Assembly (NCBI RefSeq): GCF_006438725.1
Contig: NZ_RCZD01000005.1
Span: 169,588-233,587 of the forward strand
Source: Ewingella americana
GTDB taxonomy: Bacteria > Pseudomonadota > Gammaproteobacteria > Enterobacterales > Enterobacteriaceae
Direction: 5' to 3'
Length of the DNA: 64,000 nt
Position numbers and translations under genes: made by a program. Position 1 is the stretch's first letter. Each line of letters starts with the position of its first letter. Of this stretch, positions 9,601 through 17,868 are shown in pieces. The notes under the pieces were generated by a model that saw only the letters and a program-made list of their open reading frames with translations, made no database searches and had not been told where the DNA came from.

Positions 9601-10925
9601 ATGCTCAGTTTGCGGTAATGAGCGGCTATGGGTTCCAGATCTTCGTTTTTCAGCGCCAGCAATTCAGTGGCATGGCTCACTTCAGTTAAGCGCACGGGTA
9701 ATTGGCCGTAGAGCAAACTACGACATTCGGTCAATAGTGCCTGGTCGCGGGTTTGAATGCCTTCTATCGCGCCTTTATCCAGCACATGCCTGGCCACGCG
9801 GCCAGAACCTGCCAGCACAGCTTCAAATAAATCGCCCACATCCTTGATACTGCGGCCTGCTTGTTGGTATTGACTCAGCACCGCATCCACATTAGCCATG
9901 ACCACGTTAAACCAACCGAAGTTGGCACCACTCATGGCGTAAGCAGCTTCCACTAAACCAGCCGGGTAATTAAAACCCAGCTTGCCGTCTTTTAAGAGGC
10001 TTGCCACATAGTCTGATACATCGGCAAAGGCATTGTGCTCAAGTTCCACTAACTCAAAGCGGCGTGCGACCGATTGAATTTCGCGCAATTGCTGGCCAAG
10101 CAGTGGTGAACACAGTGCCACATAGCGCAGCCATGGAAGTTTACGGCGCGGGTCTTCTTCTTTGATCGCTTTACCAATCAGGCGAATGGCCTGGCCATCG
10201 AGGCGCTTGTCTTGTTCATCTTCCAGGCCGAAGGTGGCGGCTTCTGCCACGGTTTCCAGCTCGTCCAGCACCACCAACATATACTGCACGCCAAAGCTCT
10301 TTAATACCTGGTAGGCAGCTTGCACCAAACTTACTACCAGAGTTTGGTCGGTATAGAGAGCTTCTTCACTGTGGTTGGCGTTCAGCTGTAAGGCATCTGC
10401 TAACAGTTCAGATTTAAAGCCAAATGGCATTAAGCGTTCATATGCTTGTTTGGCAATTTCACTTTGAATCGATCCATCAAAGGTTTGGGTGGCCAGTGGT
10501 AATAGCGCCTGGTATAAACCAAAAGCAAACCAGTTATCCGAGTTTTGATAATCTGATGCCACTTGCGAGTAGCGAATATAGAGCGCCAGGTATTTATCTT
10601 GTGCTTCGTGATTAAACAGCTGCTTATCGTGTAGTTGGCCTTGTTCATCGCGAACAAACCAGCCCCTGGAACAGTCATTAATTTGCGCGACCAATTCATG
10701 GCCCAAACGTGATTTCCCCCGGCCCCATTCGGCCTCGACGGCAAACACATGGGCAAAGCGATCATCGTCGTGATCCACCGTATGCAAAAAGGTTTGAAAG
10801 CGTTTGAAAAATCGGCTCTGGCCCACTAACGGGTCGCGAGGTGGGTAATCTGATACGCCCGTCGCCGCCCAGCGATGTTGTTTTGCAAGGCTATCAACCA
10901 TCTGTTCGTTTAATTCAAAACTCAT
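6639..10925 (-). CDS. Very large P-loop ATPase with coiled-coil C-terminal half
   Basis: 1428 residues. Walker A AEWGRGKS is at about 65-72 and Walker B MLVVLDELE at about 216-224, giving an AAA/STAND-like ATPase in the first 350 residues. The remainder is mostly helical, with long Gln/Glu/Leu-rich stretches between about 1000 and 1350 that look like coiled coils. Size and an N-terminal ATPase recall BrxC/PglY of BREX systems, but I see no direct motif proof of that family, and no PglZ accompanies it. The start overlaps the upstream gene in an ATGA junction. It is probably the scaffold or motor of the system; this is inference. Confidence 0.85.
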   Translation of the reverse strand: MSFELNEQMVDSLAKQHRWAATGVSDYPPRDPLVGQSRFFKRFQTFLHTVDHDDDRFAHVFAVEAEWGRGKSRLGHELVAQINDCSRGWFVRDEQGQLHDKQLFNHEAQDKYLALYIRYSQVASDYQNSDNWFAFGLYQALLPLATQTFDGSIQSEIAKQAYERLMPFGFKSELLADALQLNANHSEEALYTDQTLVVSLVQAAYQVLKSFGVQYMLVVLDELETVAEAATFGLEDEQDKRLDGQAIRLIGKAIKEEDPRRKLPWLRYVALCSPLLGQQLREIQSVARRFELVELEHNAFADVSDYVASLLKDGKLGFNYPAGLVEAAYAMSGANFGWFNVVMANVDAVLSQYQQAGRSIKDVGDLFEAVLAGSGRVARHVLDKGAIEGIQTRDQALLTECRSLLYGQLPVRLTEVSHATELLALKNEDLEPIAAHYRKLSIDRLQCRQALEQAKFRRDKDEWYYPAVDQALSLDTLLDNLRTFSIKEQAASGDKGAVLLPLSKGEFKYLLSLLYDHPAIEFAADALWHKLVGETTELDASEATHIGPSVAMLLRLDLRYRSAQQNSLIFKDPAMGDGHEQAMSELSKQSSQKPLIKALARVTGFVRLLDNNWRYDENLLSNKTGSDNAPLAILTEPRGRQGGLLTLDGFKLHPEGKALFAWVSNLIELNSLHTFAANHSHQNGRTPVLALTASAHLMEQYSRLDERNELRDAILLHYVNPSEADQLERIGLSLAACQLHGVNLTADSFTAKFKNKLHALTTFSTDAIHKWRQRLQQRGLIAWPLKVDGKLSPNDRDLLFKGWYQLAIAHPELNGILDLQQQHGVPVNELSSLLDKLKVPGSYIAKGYTADEHAGLFTELNNVQRSQAQIALFLARIAHPNKKHKWQFEGFKQQFYFAYVAETSITAKGVFNDWMWWCGELNLLTLTNPTEKQAIWEHYPRSRLENAISESQNWFSGNDMGSYAANVEVMSRVYGYARINEMFAPLGTNKLGFVTVEAKEQLEKAQSLFNVLKQQEEQLADIAEANDTQVLAGLIHKRAEVLELVAKVKPLNSSKPMLKDAHILSLEDKTTSLYQRIEQACLFAEFVERSAERINNRLADLIIDVETECAPLTNFPKRLYTNTLRTIGHILDGALKEDTSSATGQKEQQADSDTLLHYLRKLDLGKAQDKLSALAQEVGLNLHSDQQLPIAEIQGHILSSYRNCKERFGKLVNNLAEQNQRAQQLQQWLSSATAEYKYADDIAELPKLIMKLQLIEDAIADLPSDAESKRQSMQNSLRNGQFSSLRDLPEELLKSARGQITPIQGQLLKIEERLNQVRRSSIEQVNGWLPLLKPLLASQKQAEPAALTLGDVSNLGVSELQLVCESTQAKWQSQGEQILKDTGLTLADWQPIYQALSQNQEPALTPEQQKGLVDKGIVKMRLTFATGL

Positions 10926-12223
10926 AACGAAGATCCTTGAAGGTTTGTTCTATTGGCGGCGCGTTTTTTATTGGCATAGCAGTTTTGCGCCAGTTGCTTA
11001 ATGGCCCGTTGTAAAGTTTGGCTTTTGTAGCCAAATAGCGGTGCTAACGGCAGGCTGTAACAGGCATCGCTGAAGCTTGTGTTAATTCGGTAGTGACCGG
11101 ATTCACCACGACCGGCTTCGGTAAATTGCCAGATTTTTTTTGCCAGTAATTCGGCAATGAATGAGCTTAGGACGCGGTTTATGCGGTTGATGCTTTCTGT
11201 GTTTACATCAAGCGCCGGGTAGAGGGCGATATTGAGCTCGTTCAGGAGCTGCACTACAAACTCCGCCAGACTGCCCAGGCTAACTTCATCACCCTCAATG
11301 CCCTGTACCGCTGTATTTATTTGACCGGGTGCAAAGGCATTTTGCCCGGCAGGTAAGGTGAGCAACAAACCGCCACGCTGCTCGGCAGACCAGGCATCTT
11401 GCACAAAGATAATCAGGCTGAGTAAAAATAACCAGGGCTGCCGGGCGAAGAGCTCGGTAAGCGGCACTTTGTCATGACCTGAGCGGGACACCAATAACCA
11501 ATCGGCATTGGGTTTCAGGTCATGTTCATTAAGTAAGGTATTAGGGAATGCTAACAAACGCCCGCTACACCAGTTATTTGCCAGTTGTGTTGCGGTGATA
11601 TCAACCGCCTGGATAGGCGCAAGTGGTCCATTTTGTTCGCTTACGGTAAATAAGGTATGACAGGTGCGCAAAATACGACATAAAGCGGGAATGGCAGCGT
11701 TGTCGTTTAGGCTATGGCCGAGTAAATCGCGTTCGGTTTGCGCCAATGGGCCTGCAATGATTTGTGGTGAGGAGTCTGAGTTTTCCAACTGGGCTAAGAC
11801 CCATTCACTGGCATTGCCCAGTTGCTGAATGAGTTTAACCAATACCATTGTATCATTCATCGTGCCTGCTTCCTGGCAGCGGGCGGCAGCTAAATTTAGC
11901 CAATGTTGGCGAACGTCTGGGTTTAAGCCTAACAACGCTAATTGCCATTCACCTGACTGGCTTAAATCATTAAAAGCATCAAGTAATGGCGCGGTGAGGC
12001 TATAGGCGCTAAGGATATCAGCTTCAGCGTCGTTCTCTTTCGGCTGTATTATTGGTTGTAACAGCGGCCTAAGGGCAGGCACAGCCGCCAATAACAACGC
12101 TGCTTTGTTGGCGATCAAACCACCTTGTTGCCAAAGCTGCTGGCAGAGGTTTAGTGTCGCTTCGCATTTTAACATGTCGTTATTTTGTCTGGTTGTACTG
12201 TTGTCCATGCTGCTCACCGCCAT
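10922..12223 (-). CDS. Hypothetical protein between hsdS and the large ATPase
   Basis: 433 residues, no recognised domain. The chain is Leu/Ala/Gln-rich and largely helical, with two Cys in the first half and no signal peptide or clear membrane segment; FLLSLIIFVQ at about 265 is only a short hydrophobic run. The ATG at 12223 lies 2 bases after the hsdS stop; an internal ATG at 12208 is an alternative. Its stop overlaps the large ATPase gene in ATGA, so the two are likely made together and may form one complex. Nothing in the sequence tells a catalytic function. Confidence 0.75.
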   Translation of the reverse strand: MAVSSMDNSTTRQNNDMLKCEATLNLCQQLWQQGGLIANKAALLLAAVPALRPLLQPIIQPKENDAEADILSAYSLTAPLLDAFNDLSQSGEWQLALLGLNPDVRQHWLNLAAARCQEAGTMNDTMVLVKLIQQLGNASEWVLAQLENSDSSPQIIAGPLAQTERDLLGHSLNDNAAIPALCRILRTCHTLFTVSEQNGPLAPIQAVDITATQLANNWCSGRLLAFPNTLLNEHDLKPNADWLLVSRSGHDKVPLTELFARQPWLFLLSLIIFVQDAWSAEQRGGLLLTLPAGQNAFAPGQINTAVQGIEGDEVSLGSLAEFVVQLLNELNIALYPALDVNTESINRINRVLSSFIAELLAKKIWQFTEAGRGESGHYRINTSFSDACYSLPLAPLFGYKSQTLQRAIKQLAQNCYANKKRAANRTNLQGSSL

Positions 12224-12225
12224 CT

Positions 12226-13938
12226 TTACTCTTCAGCCTCAGCTTGTTCCGCATCTTCCAGCAAGCTGTATAACTCATCCACATCGCTAAATAGCGGTGT
12301 GGCGCCTTCAATGGCATAACCCTCAGCACTTAGTTTGCTTAAAATCGCCTGGTCTAAGCTGTTGTCGCCATCTTCCAGGGCTTGTTGGGCCTGGATTAAT
12401 TGTTGCTCGGTCAGTTGGCCTTCGATTAGGGCTTCGACCAGGGTTTTGGCTGACTGAGTTAATCTGGTCGATAATTTAAACAATGTGTCAGCAGTACATA
12501 GAGTTTCGCCTAAGAAGTTCTGAAACTCTAATGGGACGTCTAAGATAGGTATATTTCGTAGCGCTGTACTTGATAGATTCAGCTGGCCAGTGGAACCATA
12601 AACTCCTTTTTCTATGAGTCGTTGACCTGTATAAGATCTCAAAAAACCAGCAACAAATGCTGGGTTGGCTTTAGCCGGGTCAATGCGAACCAAGAATAAT
12701 GAATCAGTTATGTAGGTTTCTTCATCATCCAGAAAGATTGACGCTCGCCCAACCGTACCGGCACCTTGCCTAGTGACCAAAATATCGTTTCTTTTTAACC
12801 GAACGATACGTTTATTTTGCTCATCGTTTGGGTCAACTATTTCGTAGCCAGTTTCATCTAAAAATAAATCTCTTGTTTGCTTTGATTTTATACATTTGTT
12901 TCCAATAGCTGAGAACTTAGGTGTTGCTCCCTGTCGGATAGGTTCTAAACTGATTGATTGCAAAGTAGAGAACTTTTTAGAAGTAATCTGATCAAAAGCA
13001 TCTGTAATTGCTGGTCGGTATGTCTGCGCAGATAAGAAATCTTCGATAGCTAAGGTTGAAACAGTGTTAATGTGAAAAAACTCTCGCTCAATATCAACAG
13101 AACCCATTTTGTTCTTCTCAATGAAGTCTTGGAAGTTCTGTTTCATTTGAGCGTCTTCAATATTTAACGCTAAAAACTTGGTTAGTTCCTTAATAGCATC
13201 ATTGTTACTATTTTTTATTAAAGGAAAGAGCGAGTCGGTTAGCGACAAAGGTAACGCACCTTGGATAAATGCATCGATAAAAGCTGGGATGCGGTATAGC
13301 CGCTTTGCCCAAGTGCGCAGTTGCTCGGCTTGACGAACTTTATCCCCGATGTATTTTTGGGCTAGAGGTGAAACTTTAGGAACCGCTAGCGAACGGACAC
13401 TTGGAAAGTCAATTGCGGGACGAGTTGCACCATATGCCTCCCGCCAGATTGCAACTTGTCCGGTTTTGCTATTTAAGTATGCCACCAAGAAGTGTGCGTC
13501 AACTTTTTTGGGGTCAGACTTGAATCTGACTGAGTGCTGACTAATGTTGGCCGGTAGATGCTTAGCTGACACAACAGCCGACTTACCAAATTTTGCACCA
13601 GTAATCGTAAGTAAAATGTCACCATCCACTAATCGGCTACGCTTTAATTTTTCATCATCCTCATCGGTAATAAAAACAGCCTTTTCAGCTTGCAAGAACA
13701 TTTCTTCAACTTCAGAGGTGCGGTAGAACTTAACACGGCCTTTTTCTAAATAATTAGCGCCTAAAGGCGTTGCGCCACTAGCCACCCCGCGCTTTGAATC
13801 AATTACTACTTCCAGAGTTAAAGCACCTAGGTTGTCTTTTATCTTATTAATTTGTCTTTCAAATTGCGGTTGATAGTGCCAAGGATCAATCCGTCTTTCA
13901 GACAATTGTGCGGGTGTTCTTTTAAAAATAGTTACCAT
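12226..13938 (-). CDS. hsdS: Type I restriction-modification specificity subunit (HsdS)
   Basis: 570 residues from the ATG at 13938, which shares one base with the hsdM stop (TGATG); a GTG one codon earlier is also possible. The protein has the two-fold plan of HsdS: a first target-recognition half (about 40-220, with VDGDILLTITGAKFGKSAV) and a second half (about 325-500, with LKRNDILVTRQGAGTVGRAS), each ending in a helical spacer. The two halves would read the two parts of a split DNA target and guide the methylase. An acidic tail closes the chain. No hsdR gene follows, so restriction by the classical motor subunit is not possible from this locus. Confidence 0.92.
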   Translation of the reverse strand: MVTIFKRTPAQLSERRIDPWHYQPQFERQINKIKDNLGALTLEVVIDSKRGVASGATPLGANYLEKGRVKFYRTSEVEEMFLQAEKAVFITDEDDEKLKRSRLVDGDILLTITGAKFGKSAVVSAKHLPANISQHSVRFKSDPKKVDAHFLVAYLNSKTGQVAIWREAYGATRPAIDFPSVRSLAVPKVSPLAQKYIGDKVRQAEQLRTWAKRLYRIPAFIDAFIQGALPLSLTDSLFPLIKNSNNDAIKELTKFLALNIEDAQMKQNFQDFIEKNKMGSVDIEREFFHINTVSTLAIEDFLSAQTYRPAITDAFDQITSKKFSTLQSISLEPIRQGATPKFSAIGNKCIKSKQTRDLFLDETGYEIVDPNDEQNKRIVRLKRNDILVTRQGAGTVGRASIFLDDEETYITDSLFLVRIDPAKANPAFVAGFLRSYTGQRLIEKGVYGSTGQLNLSSTALRNIPILDVPLEFQNFLGETLCTADTLFKLSTRLTQSAKTLVEALIEGQLTEQQLIQAQQALEDGDNSLDQAILSKLSAEGYAIEGATPLFSDVDELYSLLEDAEQAEAEE

Positions 13939-16091
13939 CACTCACCCCGCTTATAAGCAGAAACAATCTTATCCAGATCGTTGGTAACACCGGCGTTATA
14001 GTCTTCTATGTTGTTTTTCACCACATAACCCAATGTTTCCGCCACCGCCATAAATACATCGGTTTGTGGTTCGGGCAAAAATTGCTCTGGCTGGTTGGGG
14101 TTAGCATGGCGTTTTTGTAAATACAAAATCGAGGTTTTGGCGCCTGTGCCGGAGAGCTTAAAGCAGTCGCTTGGCAGAGAAATCACCGCTTTGACTATGG
14201 CTTTACCGCCAACAAACTCGCCGGTTTTTTCGTCTTTTCTACCCATAATGTACTCGCGGACGTAACGGTCGCCGGAGTTACATAAAATGCCATCAGGCAG
14301 CACGATCATCAGTCGGCCACCGGGTTTGAGCAGTTGCAGGCAGCGGTCGATAAACAGTACAGCTGGGTCGATGGTGGCACCCACTGGTTGCCAATTGCCT
14401 TTGCTGTCGGGTTTACTGCCCAGCGCCAGTCCCCCGGTTGTTGGCTGCAGGCTGTAAAACGGCTTTTTATCTGTACCGCCAGTTTTGCGCAAATCAGTAC
14501 GATAACCCGCCCATTTAGGCTCACCGTTGTTATCCAGCTCTAAATCACCGGTATCCTGCCACTTCATTTTTACGTGGTCGTACCAAGCGTTGTAGCTATC
14601 GACGACTTTTTCAGCTGGGCGAAAACCACCGAGCACTTGCTCCATATTGGCTTCGTAATTAGCTTTTGAGTTTTGACCATTTTTGCCTTTATCAAATTTA
14701 GGCGTACCGAACGGCGGGTTGGTGCAAATGAGGTCAAAGCTATTGGGTTTCAGAGCGTTAGTGGTGAGCGAGTTATCGGTATAGAAAATCTGTGCTTTGG
14801 GGGCGCCTTGCAATGCCATATTAACGCGAGCCAGCATGACCATACGTGGTGCAGCATCGGCACCGGTAAAAGCACTTTTACGCAGTTGCTGCTTTAATGC
14901 CTTTTTTTTATCGTCGGCCAGCACCAGTTTAAAGTCGATCCATTTATCAATCTGGCTCAGTGCCACCGAACCAAAGCCAAAGGAGCCACAGGTTGGGTCG
15001 CAGAAACGAAAATCGCCATTGGCTAAACGCGATCGCATCTCATCGTCATCGTCGATGTCGTGCATAGCAATTTCTAGCATGGCCTGTTTTACTGGGTTCG
15101 GTGTTAAATAAACACCAAGGCCACCTTTGGATTCAAAGTTAGCGCGCAGGAAGACATCAAACACTCTGCCAAGTAAATCCCCTGAGACATCAGCCAGGGT
15201 GCCGTATTCTTTAGCAGTTCTGCCATCATTGGTTTTGACCGACCCCAAGTTTTGTATGGCTTCTAGCAAGTCTAGATAGTTTTTTGCTACCGACAGACGC
15301 AAGTGGGTCTCTTTACCAAAGATGGCATTACGTGAGCCATCATCCGAAATCACAACGTAGTCTTCGTGGCTTTTAAATTCCTCAAAGGCGGCTTTGATTT
15401 GCTCAACGGCTTTATCACCGTGTTTGGCCACATATTGCCAATTATAGACGTCACGAAAACGCAGGGTATTACCCGCATCGTCTTTAAAGGTAAGGTCTTC
15501 ATCGTGATGCACGCGGAAAGTTTCTAAAAACAGTAGTTTGGCCACTTCTTCAATGATGTCGTTCTTGTCATTTACCTTGTCTTTGGTGACTCGATAAACA
15601 TTTTCATGAAACGCATCAAAACGCTGCATTAAGCGGGTATAGACACGCATCGACCAGCGGAAGGTTTGGTCGCGTTCCATGCGGTCAAAACTACGCAATT
15701 CTTCCAGACTTGGCAGGGTATCGACACCATGGGTACCGTCGGAGCCATCTGCACCAAACAAGGCTAAAATGCGTTGGTTAATGCCATCGTCCACTACGGC
15801 AAATACCGGCCAGTCACCTTCAATATCACTTAAGAACTGATAGGCTAAATCATCAAACTTTGCGGTATCGGCCGCGTATTCCCAATGGCCTTCCTCCAGC
15901 GCAACTATCATTACAGGTGGCGTTAAGTTGCCCTCGACCAAGCCTTGAAGGAGTCCTGCTTTGGCGAATTCGTGTTCGGATAGCTCAACCAATGGTTGAG
16001 TAAACTCGGTATGCTGTTTGACCAGTTTATTGAACAGTACTTCTAGCTGCTGTTGCGGGTCTTGTTTTTTTGCTTTTGCTTCTTTTGCCAT
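13938..16091 (-). CDS. hsdM: Type I-like N6-adenine DNA methyltransferase (HsdM)
   Basis: 717 residues. After a roughly 300-residue N-terminal part comes the gamma-class MTase core: SAM motif I DPTCGSFGFG at about 365-374 and catalytic motif IV NPPF at about 458-461, the signature of N6-adenine methylation. It is longer than the classic HsdM (about 500-530) because of the N-terminal extension, a feature also seen in methylases of composite defence systems. Its stop is fused to the hsdS start. The gap of 50 bases before it is the largest in the array, and AAAGGAA lies about 13 bases before the ATG. It likely marks host DNA so that the other components spare it. Confidence 0.93.
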   Translation of the reverse strand: MAKEAKAKKQDPQQQLEVLFNKLVKQHTEFTQPLVELSEHEFAKAGLLQGLVEGNLTPPVMIVALEEGHWEYAADTAKFDDLAYQFLSDIEGDWPVFAVVDDGINQRILALFGADGSDGTHGVDTLPSLEELRSFDRMERDQTFRWSMRVYTRLMQRFDAFHENVYRVTKDKVNDKNDIIEEVAKLLFLETFRVHHDEDLTFKDDAGNTLRFRDVYNWQYVAKHGDKAVEQIKAAFEEFKSHEDYVVISDDGSRNAIFGKETHLRLSVAKNYLDLLEAIQNLGSVKTNDGRTAKEYGTLADVSGDLLGRVFDVFLRANFESKGGLGVYLTPNPVKQAMLEIAMHDIDDDDEMRSRLANGDFRFCDPTCGSFGFGSVALSQIDKWIDFKLVLADDKKKALKQQLRKSAFTGADAAPRMVMLARVNMALQGAPKAQIFYTDNSLTTNALKPNSFDLICTNPPFGTPKFDKGKNGQNSKANYEANMEQVLGGFRPAEKVVDSYNAWYDHVKMKWQDTGDLELDNNGEPKWAGYRTDLRKTGGTDKKPFYSLQPTTGGLALGSKPDSKGNWQPVGATIDPAVLFIDRCLQLLKPGGRLMIVLPDGILCNSGDRYVREYIMGRKDEKTGEFVGGKAIVKAVISLPSDCFKLSGTGAKTSILYLQKRHANPNQPEQFLPEPQTDVFMAVAETLGYVVKNNIEDYNAGVTNDLDKIVSAYKRGE

Positions 16092-16141
16092 GATGTTTTC
16101 TAAATTCCTTTAATACAGCCAATGGTTACTACAAGTGCCGG

Positions 16142-16528
16142 CTAATTTATCAATACCAGCAAGGGGCCTTTAATCTCTATCTGCGCGTGTTTCTGCGCCA
16201 GTTTGCGTATCTGCTGTTCACTGGTCGTAATACCAGCAGGGAGCTTTTTCAGTACTTGTGCCAGGGGCATGCGCCCACCAGCTTGTTGTAACAATGATAC
16301 TAAATGTGCCGCAACATCAGGTGTAACCTGGTACGTTGCCGTTGTGGACCCTTTTAGATGATTACTTTGAGGCAATGAGGCAAGCCATAGCGAAACTTGA
16401 GACTGGCTAAAGCCAAGTGTTTGCCAGAGAGTTTGGTTCTCATTAAATACAACGGCAGCGCTTCTGGGGGCTGCTGTTTGCTGAGTAATTAGTTGTTCCA
16501 GGCTTTGTCGCTGGTATTCATGGGTCAT
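16142..16528 (-). CDS. Small winged-helix-like protein
   Basis: 128 residues, starting in an ATGA overlap with mcrC. The second half (VAAHLVSLLQQAGGRMPLAQVLKKLPAG then EQQIRKLAQKHAQIEIKGPLLVLI) has the helix pattern and terminal beta wing of a winged helix-turn-helix. It may bind DNA as a regulator of the array or may be an extra subunit of the McrBC-like complex. No named family is recognised. Its position between the McrBC pair and the methylase pair links the two halves of the array. Confidence 0.7.
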   Translation of the reverse strand: MTHEYQRQSLEQLITQQTAAPRSAAVVFNENQTLWQTLGFSQSQVSLWLASLPQSNHLKGSTTATYQVTPDVAAHLVSLLQQAGGRMPLAQVLKKLPAGITTSEQQIRKLAQKHAQIEIKGPLLVLIN

Positions 16529-17868
16529 CTCATGCCTCCACTATAGGATACTGAAGCAGCCATCCGATCTGGGTTGGGTCTCATTGTACAGGACACGTCA
16601 CTCGGCCACATCATCCTCTCCCCACGCTTTGCCATTATTTGGTATGGCACAACCCACAATCTTAAGGCGTCCGAGAAAGCAAAGTGCTGCTGTATCGGCT
16701 GGCTAAAGTCATCTTGCGCAGGGTAAATCAGATACATCTCGCCTGTTCCACCAAGGTATTTTTGGCCGTAGGCAAACATTTGATAGAAGTCGGATTGTGC
16801 CAGCCCATAGAGTGATTTTTTTTGCTGGCTGCTATTTACCAGCTTCCATTTTGTATCCATCACCATCTGGGTTTGAACTGGTTGGCGTGATTGAATCAAC
16901 AAGTCTGGGCGAAGCTTAAAGCAATCGTGAAGTCCATGCTTAACAAGGGAATAAGTGGAAACCTGTGGCTGAACTTTAAGGTGAGAAGGAAGCTCGTGGG
17001 GGAGGGTTTGTGCAACAAAGGATTCAAATACTGCTTCCATTGGGAACAAGAGTGATATTGCGGTGGTGTTTCCCTGCAAGGCACTCGGGCTCATTCCTCT
17101 CAGGATTAATTGCACCCAGGCCATTGGCTCGTTGTAATGAGCCATACCACGTTCGAGGCGCAAGCTGCTTATATCACTCTCAATATCCCGACTAAGTGGA
17201 ATACTGTCAAAGGCAAAGTGCAATTCGTAAAGCCAGCGTTGATTCTCTGATGACAGCTTTAGACTAAGAATCTTATCTAGCGCGGAGTGTAAGAGCCGAT
17301 TGGCTGCACAATCAGGCATGTAGTCATCATAATCGACACAAAACTTATGACGATTCACCGCGTTATGCCGCAACTGTGCAGAAAGTATCAGCTTGCCCTT
17401 CATAAAAGGCAGATTACCTTGCTCGCTTACATAGTCGGATCGTAAACCTTGTTTAAGCAACTGGCTGACGCTTTGCAAAAACTGGCTGATAAAAATCTCG
17501 AGCAAAGGCATGCGCTGAGCCTGGATAGATGCCTGCTGGGTTTGAATATGTCGAAACCCTGGCAGGTGGCTTAGCATCGTCAGCAATATTTCACGTGCAC
17601 TCACAGCTGTGAGGTTTTTACCAACCTTGGGTAGTATCTCAAGCTGGAAACCATGAGGTGTAGAAAGTATCCCCGTGTAGTTTTGCACCTGAAGTAATTT
17701 GAAGCCTGAGCGAGAGGTGAGTTTGAGAAACTGGCTTCCTTGAATACTTGCTAGGCTAAGTGCTTCCAAATAATTAAAGACCTGTTGAGGCACCAGCTTT
17801 GCGCCAACTGAAGCCGCTTTTCCACTCCCCAGCAGGTCATATTCAAAAACTGAGATAACTTCACCCAT
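16525..17868 (-). CDS. mcrC: McrC-type nuclease subunit
   Basis: 447 residues. The N-terminal part is the McrC beta-rich domain that contacts McrB. The C-terminal PD-(D/E)xK nuclease is clear: LRPDLLI with Asp at about 322, then VMDTKWK with Asp338 and Lys340, followed by the family tail QSDFYQMFAYGQKY. McrC joins a McrB hexamer, stimulates its GTPase and cuts DNA. The gene overlaps mcrB by 8 bases. The last 40 residues are basic and Met-rich, longer than usual. All catalytic positions expected of the family are present, so the nuclease should be active. Confidence 0.92.
   Translation of the reverse strand: MGEVISVFEYDLLGSGKAASVGAKLVPQQVFNYLEALSLASIQGSQFLKLTSRSGFKLLQVQNYTGILSTPHGFQLEILPKVGKNLTAVSAREILLTMLSHLPGFRHIQTQQASIQAQRMPLLEIFISQFLQSVSQLLKQGLRSDYVSEQGNLPFMKGKLILSAQLRHNAVNRHKFCVDYDDYMPDCAANRLLHSALDKILSLKLSSENQRWLYELHFAFDSIPLSRDIESDISSLRLERGMAHYNEPMAWVQLILRGMSPSALQGNTTAISLLFPMEAVFESFVAQTLPHELPSHLKVQPQVSTYSLVKHGLHDCFKLRPDLLIQSRQPVQTQMVMDTKWKLVNSSQQKKSLYGLAQSDFYQMFAYGQKYLGGTGEMYLIYPAQDDFSQPIQQHFAFSDALRLWVVPYQIMAKRGERMMWPSDVSCTMRPNPDRMAASVSYSGGMR

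Noticed and set aside
6639-16091. A BREX system
   Set aside because: Large ATPase, methylase and kinase recall BREX, but no PglZ, BrxA, BrxB or BrxL is present, and the methylase is of HsdM type with a separate HsdS.
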